DNA of 64,000 nucleotides from Falciphora oryzae (Eukaryota > Ascomycota > Sordariomycetes > Magnaporthales > Magnaporthaceae), in assembly GCA_000733355.1 (NCBI GenBank), contig JNVV01000002.1:2548751-2612750 (forward strand). Reading direction: 5' to 3'. The position numbers were made by a program, and so were the translations under genes. Below the pieces are notes generated by a model. It saw only the letters and a program-made list of their open reading frames with translations. It was not told where the DNA came from and made no database searches. Below are positions 46,630 to 56,330 of the stretch, in pieces; the stretch's first letter is position 1, and the number at the start of each line of letters is the position of its first letter.

Positions 46630-47099
46630 CTAGGGTCCTTGGTAGACACCTTCGTAGACCTCCAGCAGCAGTCTGTATGTAGTCCTCTGGGCCCTCCTTT
46701 TCGAGGTACTGCTTGGCCAGCCGCGTCTTGGCTATAGAGCGCTCTCTGACCGTGATACCAGCCTTGACTACCCTGCCGCCGTAGACCTTGTCGCTCAGCT
46801 TCGTCTTGGGTTCCGAGCCTGTCCTGATGGGAACCTACTAGCGACAGCTCCAGGAAGTCTCTTTCTGCCGTGGACGGCTGCGCCACATACCAAAGCTGGA
46901 CGCTACTGACGAACAGCCCGTGCGGGTCTCGTTGGATAGTGGCACGTTTAGCACCGTTGGCTGGGGCAAGGTGCGCCTGGGGGTTATGCGTGGTCTGTTC
47001 TCGGGTCCAGGGAGATGCTCCTGCGGGGTTCTCGAAGTGGTTTGGGGTCGAGGTCGATGGGTCACACGCACGGGCCAAACTTCTATTGCCAACTGCCAC
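46630..47099 (-). pseudogene. Decayed coding remnant of unknown family
   Basis: The stretch at 46670-46835 reads well on the minus strand (VPIRTGSEPKTKLSDKVYGG, RSIAKTRLAKQYLEKEGPED) with codon-like composition, but it has no ATG of its own. It continues after a change of frame as RLLLEVYEGVYQGP and a stop at 46630. Upstream, a different register carries AERDFLELSLV. A CTAGTAG just before the first block could be a splice acceptor. So this is either a frameshifted gene or badly degraded exons. I do not recognise the protein. Confidence 0.4.
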
Positions 47100-48365
47100 C
47101 GGCTTCGTCAGTCCTATTACTTAGGTCATTGTGTACTTGTAGTCCATATGCTCCTGGAGCCTGTTTCCCTTCACATCGGCTTTGTTGGGGGCGTCCTTAT
47201 CGCTTTTGTGTGCTCTGGCGCAAGCCCTTGTATTTGACGAGATGCTCTGTGGCCGGTCGCCTTTGATCCCTTCCCCGCCCTCTTTGCACACGATCGTGCT
47301 GGTAGCTCGCAAAGTTGCGACTCTCCGTCGTTTTTCTTGGAATTCCATTCGGGTCCAGTGATGGGCGCGTTCCCCCGGACTGGTCCTCTTCCGCGAGGGC
47401 AGGGGTCAACCGCAGGTACTGACCGGTAGATTTTCCAGGAGGCTGGGAAGTCTGACTGGTATGCCAGATCGTGAACTCTCCCTGCGACCGTTAAGAGACC
47501 ACTGGGACCCGTACACTGGGGCCCAAACCTCCTTCCTGACCCTCCTCCCAAGCTGTATGTATTCTTTATGTGGGGGCTTGTGCAAGTGACTCTGGTGGGC
47601 GGCCGGTTTAAAGTTTATCGAAAACACTCTTGCTGGCGATACCATCTGATCGTAAGCCTGCAGTGGCCTCACTGGCCATTGCGGGCCGACATCTGTCGGT
47701 GTATCCTCCGCCCCCACCGTTGTCGATAGCTTCAGGTGGTTCTCGCGCAGGAGATACTGGTTCTTAATGGTGTTGGTCGGGTCGGCTAGGCGACCCTTCG
47801 AGCCGCGCCACCTTTCCCAGCTCACCCGCCGTTCTAGACTCTTGAAGCGAACGGAGCCCAGAGTACGCTACCATGCCATACACCAGCCCGCCCACCTCGA
47901 TCCGAAAGTGCCTCTCTCGGCACGAGGAAACGGAACCGTTATGGGCGGCACTGCGGCAAGCTCGACTATCTTGAAATGACGTGGTGGAGATGACAGGTTT
48001 GTTTGGCGAGTTGTGCTTGATAGGGTCGTTGAAGTAACTCATAGTCTCGGCTCTCGTCGTGACTCTCGTTGTGCGGAATCCGCTTTCTGGTTAAGTGTCC
48101 CTTAAGTTAGTTAGATTTCCATAAAGTTTTCTTGCTGGTCAGCATGCCGGTGAGCTGCGCGAATCACAGCACATAGCTTGGTATTCCCCTTGACATCTGT
48201 CAGCACTGTTTCTTTTGGCCGCCAGGGCAGCGAATAGGGAGGAGTGTCTTTGACCAGCGCCACGCTTGCCAGCGTCGATTCCTGCCTTCTTTACTATCAG
48301 GCTCGGGACGGCTCTCAGCTGTGTAACCAGTCTCTTGTATATAGAGTGAGGTGATCCGGAACTAG
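47100..48365. other. Accessory island interior, no supportable gene
   Basis: Several medium frames on the minus strand (47121-47348, 47406-47825 and 47764-48042) have no shared exon logic or motif. One opens with MSYFNDPIKHNSPNKP. Together with the remnants on both sides this looks like debris. Confidence 0.35.
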
Positions 48366-49269
48366 TTATCGACGGTGAGCCGCCGAAAACAACAGGCCCT
48401 TGAAGCTCAGCTCACCGGGGGTTCCTGCGGTCGCCCCTTGGAGCGCCCCGAGGAGATTCGCCACGAGGGCGGCGCTGGAGTGGATCTTGGCGGCATTGGG
48501 CCCTCGAACTCCAACGCCGTCGAGGTATGTGAAGACGATCTGCACGCCCTTGAAAATCTTGTTGCATACCGGCTAGGTAGTCTCCGTCTCGTTCGCGCGC
48601 GTAAATCTGAAGGGCACGTGAGTATCATGTTAGCTTCCCAACAAGGCATCCACTTCACCGTCGCAAACACTGCCTTAAAAGACCGAAGAAGCCAATATTG
48701 ATAGCTTTTGGAGTACAAGCCGGAGCATATGCCATGATTTGTGCGGCTTTCCGGCATACTAACCTGTAGAAGATCCTGATAGAGACCGGCCTCGCCCAGC
48801 CTCACCGTTGGTGGGGGTCCCTGCTGATGGTGAGAGCAAAGTGATGCAAGTCTCGCGACGCCACCGACCACACCTTCTTGCGCAAGCTGTCGCGATCTCG
48901 TCCGAGCTCTGCTTGGGAATTATTGAATCGAGGGACGATACGCGCCATCATCTCAGTTTCTATATCTCGAAACCTGTCTTGGAGTAGTCGTTGAGTGACG
49001 GCTGGCGGACTGCTCGTCGACGTAACGGCAAAACTCGGTCGTGAAAATCTTCAAGCTCTTGAATACTTGGCGGATGTTGGCCTTGGGATGTTCGTTATCG
49101 CGAGCCGAGCCTCTATTCGACGGCATTGTGCTTAGGGCGCTTCGGCTGGGTTGGCGCGGTGGTGGGAGTGTTTCGTGGCAACAGGTACCGATGGCTGACG
49201 ATGAGCGGCGGTTGTCGAATCTTTCCTGGCAGTGAAAGGCGATGGATGGCGGCACCTGGAAGTTGTTTT
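48366..49269 (-). pseudogene. Frameshifted multi-exon gene remnant, unknown family
   Basis: Intron signals and good coding texture alternate with breaks. A GCTAAC branch and TTTCTAG acceptor open an exon at 49269 that reads FQVPPSIAFHCQERFDNRRS and later NEHPKANIRQVFKSLKIFTT. The frame must shift near 49010 to continue as LLQDRFRDIETEMMARIVPR. It shifts again at a run of C near 48815 (PPPTVRLGEAGLYQDLLQ). A GTTAGT donor at 48765 and a TTCAG acceptor ending at 48607 flank an intron. The next exon begins IYARERDGDYLAGMQQDF, then changes frame to IFKGVQIVFTYLDGVGVRG and AALVANLLGALQGATAG, and stops at 48366. With at least three frame changes this is probably a pseudogene. The function of the parent is unknown. 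Confidence 0.55.
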
Positions 49270-49353
49270 CTAGAAAGCAGGCGACAAAATAATGTTAGCA
49301 TTCGAACAAGGACAAGTAACACCCCAACCACACGACGATCGAACCACTCAAGT

Positions 49354-49705
49354 CTCTAGCTAGCACAGCCTCCCCGCTGAGTCGTCTGAGAACCTCAAGC
49401 AACCCTTGCTGTTTCAAGAGCTGTACAAGCTGCAAGGCGGCTTTGGTCCCCAGCCGGAAACGGGGGCTATTCAGGAGCTGCGTGCCATCGCAGCGGCTCT
49501 TCGAGTCATCTACCCGGATGAAGGCATCTCAAACATCTGTACCTGGGCCAGAGCGGCAGAGTTCAACCCGTCGCTCGACCTATTCGCCCACCCTTACAGG
49601 TTAAACCCAGAGATTATAGAGGAGGTAGGAGATCGGCCTAGAATCGAGCCCTTCGGGCTCCCAGCGCCCATCTGTGTCCACTTTCAAGCCGCGTACATTA
49701 GTTAG
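49354..49705 (+). other. Coding-like fragment of unknown origin
   Basis: An open plus-strand stretch with coherent residue usage: LPAESSENLKQPLLFQELYK, then AIQELRAIAAALRVIYPDEG and FNPSLDLFAHPYRLNPEIIE. It lacks an ATG in a sensible place: its first start-like codon, at 49406, is not ATG. A GTAGGAG could be a donor after IIEE. It may be an exon of a lost gene. No family recognised. Confidence 0.35.
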
Positions 49706-50000
49706 CCATGTCTGTCACCCCGTAGGACTGGCAGCCATGGCGCGGCTGACGGTATTTCCGTCTTTTACGGTTCTTGTCAAGCTGCCGCCGCATTACGATG
49801 TCGGCGTACGGTGCGCCGGCCTCGTAAATCTGCATCTTACGCTGATTTTGGAAATACAGCGTGGGTGGCCTTTCCCGTGGAGCGCCACCCGTATCCATGA
49901 CCGGCGAGTTGAAGGCAAATGCTCGAGGTCTCCGTGCTGGCTGAGGGGCCACGAATGGCATCGGATCCGGTGGAGGTTGAATATGCCCATTCGTGATCAC
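49698..50000 (-). other. Coding-like fragment, proline-rich
   Basis: Minus-strand frame reading NGHIQPPPDPMPFVAPQPAR, then YFQNQRKMQIYEAGAPYADI and a basic tail (KNRKRRKYRQPRHG). It has no good ATG and a stop five codons upstream, so it would need a splice acceptor (CCCTCAG at about 49940) to be an exon. Its end overlaps the plus-strand fragment. Weak candidate. Confidence 0.25.
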
Positions 50001-50218
50001 AGGGGATCAGCTGCCATCTCAGGAGAGGCTTTGGCGTTAGGCTTTGCCGTAGAACTTGTGGTTGCGACGACGTTCTCAAGGGGCTTTTACTAAGCGTCTT
50101 GGAAGCAAATTTGTCAGTTTTCGTAATCCCAAAAGACCCAGACTGCGAAGCCAACGGTCGATGTTGGAACCAAGAAACTTAGCTTCATGCCGATGGCCAA
50201 ACGATGTTTCCTGGCAGA

Positions 50219-50656
50219 TTAAGAAGGACAACGGCGAAACCGGGCAGGAGCCCACCGTAGTAGGCTTTCGGCGAGTGTCTTCGAAGGCTGACAGGAGCGT
50301 CCCCAGCTATCATCGGCTCTAACGGCATGACCGAGCAGAACAGCCTTCATGGCGAGGACAGCGCCGACGCGCTCTCGTCCTTGGATCTCTTGGGCATCAC
50401 GCAACCTCGGGATTATCTGTCGAGCTAGCATGGGGATACTGGCAAAGGAGGTATGTGAGGGGATTGGAGGACTGTAGGCGTATATCACTAGGCTGGCCAC
50501 TATACCTTTATGTAGCCGAGCTGCAGCCGTCAAGGTAACAGTTACCACAGAGTCGACGAAAACCATAGCCAGGATATGGACCGAGTATGGCCCAAAGAGA
50601 GATGTATCACATGGGGTTAGTAGCACTGTTTCATCACACTCACTTGGCAGTATCAT
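50219..50656 (-). other. Possible small or broken gene, unknown
   Basis: A 145-codon frame from a true ATG. The first third holds splice-like signals (GTGAGT, CTAAC, CTGCAG). The second part reads well: SFASIPMLARQIIPRLRDAQ, then ERVGAVLAMKAVLLGHAVRA. Just upstream, a GCTAAC branch and TTTTTTCAG acceptor end at 50675, which suggests this was an internal exon. Downstream, another register reads EAKFLGSNIDRWLRSLGLLG (near 50150), as if frameshifted. Probably a remnant. Confidence 0.3.
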
Positions 50657-50867
50657 GCGGAAGGAGAAAGGAAGCTGAAAAAAGTGTTAGCTAAAAAAAA
50701 CGAAGCAAAAGAAAAGGTACCTGCATCGCGTTGCTGTGTCCCAGATAAGTGGCCCTTGGCCTGTTGTGTGCTATTCTCCTTTGGCCACTATGGCCACCGG
50801 GCCTGTCTTTGGCCCAACCCAGCGCAAGAAAAAGAAAAAGAAAAGACGGGAGGTCTGTACTCGCCCA

Positions 50868-52794
50868 TCAGGCGACCCGCTGCTTCTTGATGACCTCCTT
50901 GTCATCCTCGGCACCCGTGTCCTCGTCCTAATATTTGAATCGAGTTAGTACTCATGTACTTGACATCCAAGGCCCACGGCCTGGACTCTTGAATGGCGAC
51001 TATATGGCACTGACCTTGACCGAGGACGACGGCGGGAGGATGGCCGCCGGAGGCTTCGGCATGACCTGCACTCCGGGCGCCGGTCTCTTGGTCTTGCGAC
51101 GGGGATCGTTCTGTGGCAACATGGACCAGATAAACAGTGTTAGCATTGCGACAAAACGTAGAGGCAGCACAGGCACAGAGCCAGTCGCGTGCCAAATCCG
51201 GACTGGGCCGGGGATGTATGGATGGAAGCTGGAGATGGAATGGAACTATACAGCCATGTTGATGCCCGCCATGGGCTTGGCATAGAACATGGCTTGGGTT
51301 CGGATGACCCTGGCCATAAACTCCTTGGAGACCAGACAAAGGTTCAGCACATGGGAGTGGTCCTGCGCAGACCACTGGTACTTGACCTCGGGGATCTGGA
51401 TCTTCGCTCGGTTGGCCCAGAGGTAGTGCAGCAACGCGTTGCCGTTCTCGCAGTCGAGGTTCTTGCCCAGATGGTAGAGTCTCCAGATGGCGCCGTTCAC
51501 CTTGGGAGCTACGCTCGGACGCTGTCCCATGGTCTGGCGCACGCTGGGGACTCCCATGAGTATGTGCCGGAACAGCGTAAGCTTGACTCCGGCAGGGAGG
51601 CGGCCAAGGGCGTTTTTGACCACGGCATCCGTCTCCGTGGTCTCTTCCTTCGAAAGAGTCGAGCTGCGCTGGTGAGACTGGGAGCGCTGGCGCTCGGCGG
51701 CAGGTGACTTTCCGAGGGCCACTGTGTCTGTGGCTCGCATATTCTCTAGACGAGCTGCATGCTCCAACTTGATGCGCTCGAGGGCGGTCTCCGCCGCTAG
51801 GATGGTGGCTCGGCTGTTGCCAAGCTCTGAGGTCACAATGTCCCTGGCATCCTCGGCCCTCTTCTTGCCGCGCTTGAGCTCCTCGATGTCGGCCTTCGCT
51901 TGCTCGAGCTCCTTCGTGAGCTTTACCTTGTTGTCCTCGAGGAGCCAGCGCTTGGACGTAACCTCGCGCAGATCAACGAACGCCTTGATGAGGTTCTCGG
52001 AGGGATCCAGGTGTGCTCCCGGGACGAACCCACCCCTTCTGGCCGCGGCAAGGTCGTCCGGCGAGAGCTGGGCCAGCTCCCAGCCGCACTTGTTGGACCA
52101 TTGGAATGCCACCTCCTCAGTCTTGCAATCGTCACCACGCTGGAGGATTCGGACGTTGGTAGCAGCAAGCCTGTCCCTGTCCTCCTTGAGGTCCTTGATC
52201 TCCTTGACGGCCTCGGCAAAGCTCAGGGCTGCATGAAGGGCGGTGTCATAGGCCTCCATCATTTGGGGGCTGATAGGCTCATCATTCTTGATACGATGCT
52301 CGGTAATCTCGCGAGCGAACTTCTGGATCGTCCGGAAGCAGGGCCTCGAAGGGCCCACCAGCAGCTTGAGGCAGTAGACTCCCTTGGAGGAGCAGCCGTC
52401 GCAACGCTGGTTGCCGTCCTGAAAGGTGCAGATTCGCTCAGGGAAGTTTTTATAGTCTTGAAGACACTCATAGCAGAGCGGTCGGTCCGTCTTGTGAAGG
52501 ATGCGCTTTTGTTCCAAGATGGCATGTCAGCAATCCTTTGCCCATCGTGAATCCCAGGTCTCGTTCTATCTATCAAATTGGCGGGCGTACTGCCGTGTGG
52601 ACGGCAATCAAGCCTCCCGGTTGACCATGGGGACATCTGGCACTTACCAAAAGCTCATCTCTAACTTGAGGCGTCATTTTCTTGAGCGGGGGAAGCTGTC
52701 TAACAGCCTCACCATCTGGGCGTCCGGAATTCGACATGTTGTCGGTTTCTTTCTTGACCTCTTTCTTGACCTCCTTCTTGACCTGGTCGCGCAT
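50868..52794 (-). CDS. Orphan cysteine-rich coiled-coil protein
   Basis: Predicted 518-aa protein from four exons: 52648-52794, 51252-52505, 51015-51110 and 50868-50927. All joins are in phase 0, with CTAAC branch sites in the last two introns. I do not recognise the family. A six-cysteine module at residues 60-94 has the pattern C-x2-C-x11-C-x8-C-x2-C-x6-C. It resembles a Zn2Cys6 cluster with a lengthened first loop and probably binds zinc. Two coiled coils follow (around KEIKDLKEDRDRLAATN and LTKELEQAKADIEELKRGKK). A Ser-rich linker comes next, then a conserved-looking block (LPAGVKLTLFRHILMGVPSV, EFMARVIRTQAMFYAKPMAG). The tail is basic, then acidic (KTKRPAPG, DEDTGAEDDKEVIKK). Near the N-terminus VKKE occurs three times, a SUMO-type motif. 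Three in-frame ATGs (52926, 52794, 52737) are possible starts; I chose 52794 because it keeps the VKKE repeat. The neighbours are decayed. Confidence 0.75.
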
Positions 52795-53104
52795 TTTCTC
52801 TTGTGGCGTTACTGGGGAGCCGACTGTGGTACGATAGCGAATGCTCTGATGGAGCCTTGAATCGATGATGATTATCCAGGCGCTGGCCGTAGTAAGAGAA
52901 AGGAGAAGCGAGACTCGGAAAGGCATGCGTCTGTGCAAGGCGAATAAAATATAGCGCTGCGGTTAGGTGCGGAGAAAGGGACTTGCGATCAGATCTCTCG
53001 TCGGCAGAGCGTAATGATGATCTCCTCTGGTCTGCAGTAGTGTCTCAAGACGAGGTGAAGAATACCATCTGTCGGGACGAGCCGACAAGGTGAGGACCGA
53101 AGGG

Positions 53105-53581
53105 CTACGGTCGGGGGGTGCTGTTGAGGTCCTCGTTGAACCCGCTGTGATAAGCCTCTAGGCCACAAAAGACCACGCGTCTTCGACCTTGGGCAAGGCC
53201 TCCTCGCGGGCGTATCTGGTGAGAGAAGGGGAGAGCTCTCCTATGCGAGCTAGATTGCTCGCATAGAATACTCGAGAGGGAGGATATCTTGCCGCAAGTT
53301 GGCCTTAAAATACGTGATGTCGCCAATACGCCGCTGTCGTGTCCACTGTACACGGCTGGAAACTTTGGTTGCGGACAGTAGGCGGCAGAGAGTAGCACGA
53401 GGTGGTCTTCCTGGTTCCAAGATCGATCCAAGATCCCGGGCGTTTTGGTATCGACCCACATCAACCATGTGTAGACTCCTAAATCAAGAAGGCACGCTTC
53501 TAGGAGTATGCCTAAATTCAATATCATTAAATCACACAGGGTCTTGAAGGATGGAAGCTGCAGGAACTGAGTGACGAGCAT
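53105..53581 (-). pseudogene. Decayed coding remnant
   Basis: An ATG frame of 158 codons spans the region, but the more protein-like readings are in the other registers. One gives GDITYFKANLRQDILPLEYS and then MRAI and a stop near 53250. Shifting by one base continues as LARIGELSPSLTRYAREEAL and PKVEDAWSFVA with a stop near 53160. This looks like an exon broken by a small indel. The family is unknown. Confidence 0.4.
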
Positions 53582-53810
53582 CTCCTAGACGCCTTGATGT
53601 AGGATGCAACGAAAGACAGAGACTCAATACTGTAAGATTGATACTACCCTCCCCCAGCCTAGATTATCCCTTGTCTAGCCGCTCAAGTGAGACACCAAGC
53701 ACGATGACAATTACGCTTCATTTTGGGGTACCAAGGTTATGTCTACCTGGCAAACCAACTGTCTAAGCTCTCGATATGCTCCAAACCTTTGATTCCAAGG
53801 CGACTTAAAG

Positions 53811-53830
53811 AAAAAAAAAAAAAAAAAAAA
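53811..53830 (+). repeat. 20-base poly(A) tract
   Basis: Twenty consecutive A between the island remnant and the coiled-coil gene. No target-site duplication was recognised next to it. Confidence 0.9.
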
Positions 53831-54158
53831 GAGCTCCTTGCCCATCAAGATGAAACCCGAAAAAGAAGACACATAACCACGGTAGGGGTGGCAAGCCTTG
53901 GGCCAGAGCTACGGAATGAAATGAAATGAAAACGAGGTCGCCATAAATCCTAGCGGGCATCGCAGAGCGAGCAGAGAAGAGTCCAACCTCGATCCGAAAT
54001 GTCTCGCCCAAATCTAGACCAAAGATGAAAAGATTCATAGAGCAGCCTAAAGGCATCTGAGCCAACCCTGACTTTCTGAGCGCACCCTCCGCCAGTTCCT
54101 GACCCGAGTCGCTGCGATCTGAGCCTCACTGCAGCACTCGTCTCGGGTAGCCCGTAGT

Positions 54159-55187
54159 TCAAGGGCCACCGAACACAGAGTAATCGTCATAGGTCGGAGT
54201 GGTATAAGTAGGTCGTCCCGCGGAGGCTCTAGAGGGGCGGGAGCCTGGCTTGCTTACGCCAGCCGAAGGGCGTCGAGATGGTCTGTACTCAGAGGTGACG
54301 GACTCGGCGACGGATGTGCGACTCGGTACGGTCTGCGCCGTCCGCTTTGCCTGGCCGCGACGCTGTGAACTGGCTTCCGACTTTTTTGCTGGTGCCTTCC
54401 GAGCGGGGGGCCGCATGAGGCCTACCTCGGCGGGCTCGGGGCTGCGTGGCAAGCCACCAGGGGACTTGAGTCTTGTTGACCGGGGCTGCAAGGGAAGTTA
54501 TGGCTTCAGTGTTATGGCGTCTGCTCATTGAAAGCACAAACGGACAAGGGACCGGCAGTTCATCACCTACGCTTGCGCTGTCGTTGACCTTTTGCATCTT
54601 GTCCGTCTCCCTTAGGAGGTTCGTGATTTGCTCGGGCTTCAGCATTTTCTCGAGCCTGTCTATCCTCGTTTGCTGGTTCTGGCATTGGGCGGTGAGTGAG
54701 CTCTGCCTTCTATCCCACTCCTCTCGCTCCTTGTCGTAAACCTGCTTGGCCCTGTCCGAGTTCCTTTGCGACTCTCTGAAGCGCCGGGTAGCTGCAGTGC
54801 GCTCTCGACGGGCTTTTTCGAGCTCATCGGTCAAGGCTCTTCTCCGTTGCTTTTCCTCTCGGAATTCGCTGATCACGCCCGAGAGGCGTTGTCTCATCAC
54901 TCTCGCTTTCTTCTCAGCATCCTCGGCCCGAGCTGTTTGAACCTTGAGATGTTTACGGAGATCGTCGAACTCGAGGCGAATATTGCTGCTAGGGCTACCC
55001 ATGTAGCTCTATGTAGGGTCAGCAATCATTAGAGGGCTCTTTGTTCCGCGATGTGAGATTGGTTCTCTCGCTGTTTGCTTACCGTTGAGGGAGGGCGGCG
55101 GGCTTCATCTGCGGTTTGGGTCTCGCGGGCGCCAGCGGCCGCATTGTGCCGCTCGTTGGTAGGGTCGGGCGTGACTGAAGTCGGCAT
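54159..55187 (-). CDS. Unassigned coiled-coil protein with basic Ser/Pro-rich tail
   Basis: 289-aa protein from three exons: 55083-55187, 54571-55008 and 54159-54485. The first intron (74 nt; GTAAGC donor, CTGAC branch, CATAG acceptor) and the second (GTAGGT donor, TTGCAG acceptor) both join in phase 0. Residues 1-40 are polar. Residues 45-175 form a long charged coiled coil (LEFDDLRKHLKVQTARAEDA, EKKARVMRQRLSG, FREEKQRRRALTDELEKARR). The C-terminal 110 residues are basic, rich in Ser, Pro and Arg (RPSRRPSAGVSKPGSRPSRA), and end in YTTPTYDDYSVFGGP, which looks like a conserved terminal peptide. The layout recalls cytoskeletal or spindle-pole adaptor proteins, but I cannot name it. A shorter start at 55002 is possible, but the upstream exon fits well. 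Confidence 0.75.
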
Positions 55188-56330
55188 TGCGGATAGGAGA
55201 GTCGCAGTAGTGAGGCCGGTGGTGGGCTGCGATCCCCAAAAACAGCGGCGAGGAGCCGCGAGAGAGATATGAAGGGAGGGTAGGTAGGAATGCAAACGCG
55301 AAGGCGGCGCTAGTCGTTGCAAAAAGCATTAGAGTGATGGGTGAAAGGCCATGTTCTATGTGGGTAGAGCCAAAAAGAACGTTGAGAACACCGGACGCAA
55401 ACAGTGTGTTGGCGAGCGAGGTTGGAGGTTGGCTGGCAGAGGCGATGTCCTCCCGATGCTTGGTGGAGGGAGGATGACTGAAAGAAATTTGGGATCAAGT
55501 CCGCTCGCTCTTGTTCTGCGCCCCGCCCCGGAGCTGGGCTGCAGTCTGGGGGAAGAGAGCACCAAGTAATAGGCTGGGTGATGTTGAGTTAAGGTAGTGG
55601 AGGAAGGCAGCGAAGTCGGGAAGAGAAAGAAGGCGCATCCAGCTTCCAACGCACGCATGCCCCCAAGAGCACAGTTGGATATCAGAAAAACTGTCTGCTG
55701 TTTCTGCCCACTACAAATTAAAGATTTCAGAGCATACCTAGGTAGACGGAGATGGGCACGGAGTCCACATATGTTTGCTCTTTGCCTTGCTGTAAATAGC
55801 AACGGAGAACCTGCATATGTAGGTAGCCTAGGTATCTAGGTAGGCAGTCTTGTCCCCATCTCTGCCCCCTTAGAAGGAACTTGAGATACAAACCGGCACC
55901 ATCTCAAGCAATCGACGAGGCTGTCGATCATGCCAAGAGCATTGAAATCCCGGGCCCCTGGCAAGAGCTGCAGTGCTTCAAAGAGGCTCCAAATGCATTT
56001 CCAACAGCGGCCGCTTTCCATCATGGTGGTGGTCTCGAACCAGCAGCTTACGTTGGCTCCTCGGTTGGAGTAGTGGTTACACATGCCCCACTCAGTCGTG
56101 TTGGGGCGGGAAATACCACACACCAGGCCGGATTGGGAAAGAGATCCGTGAGCGCGCTCCACATCCATGCAACCCCTTGACGGTCGATCGCGGGTGGTCT
56201 GCCGAGCCAGGGGTATCACATTTCTGCGTTGCCCCCAGACAACATCCGGAGGCGAAGGACCAGAAAGAGAAAGTGAGACTCCAGCAACTCCACGCCGCCG
56301 GAACCGAGCCGCGCACGGCCAGCCAGGGCA
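55188..56330. other. Divergent intergenic region
   Basis: 1.1 kb between the coiled-coil gene and the endonuclease III gene. It has two TACCTAGG-type palindromes (55736-55745 and 55823-55843). The open frame 55881-56180 begins with a non-ATG codon and is not supported. Confidence 0.5.

Noticed and set aside
47406..47825. Possible Ty3/gypsy reverse-transcriptase hint (TIKNQYLL)
   Set aside because: The likeness to the TIKNRYPLP motif is limited to a few residues. No other polymerase, protease or integrase motif, and no LTR pair, was seen.
56030..56120. tRNA-like pattern (TGGCTCCTCGGTTGG, and a TCGAACC)
   Set aside because: The elements do not fold into a cloverleaf. The anticodon loop would be too large and the B box is in the wrong place.
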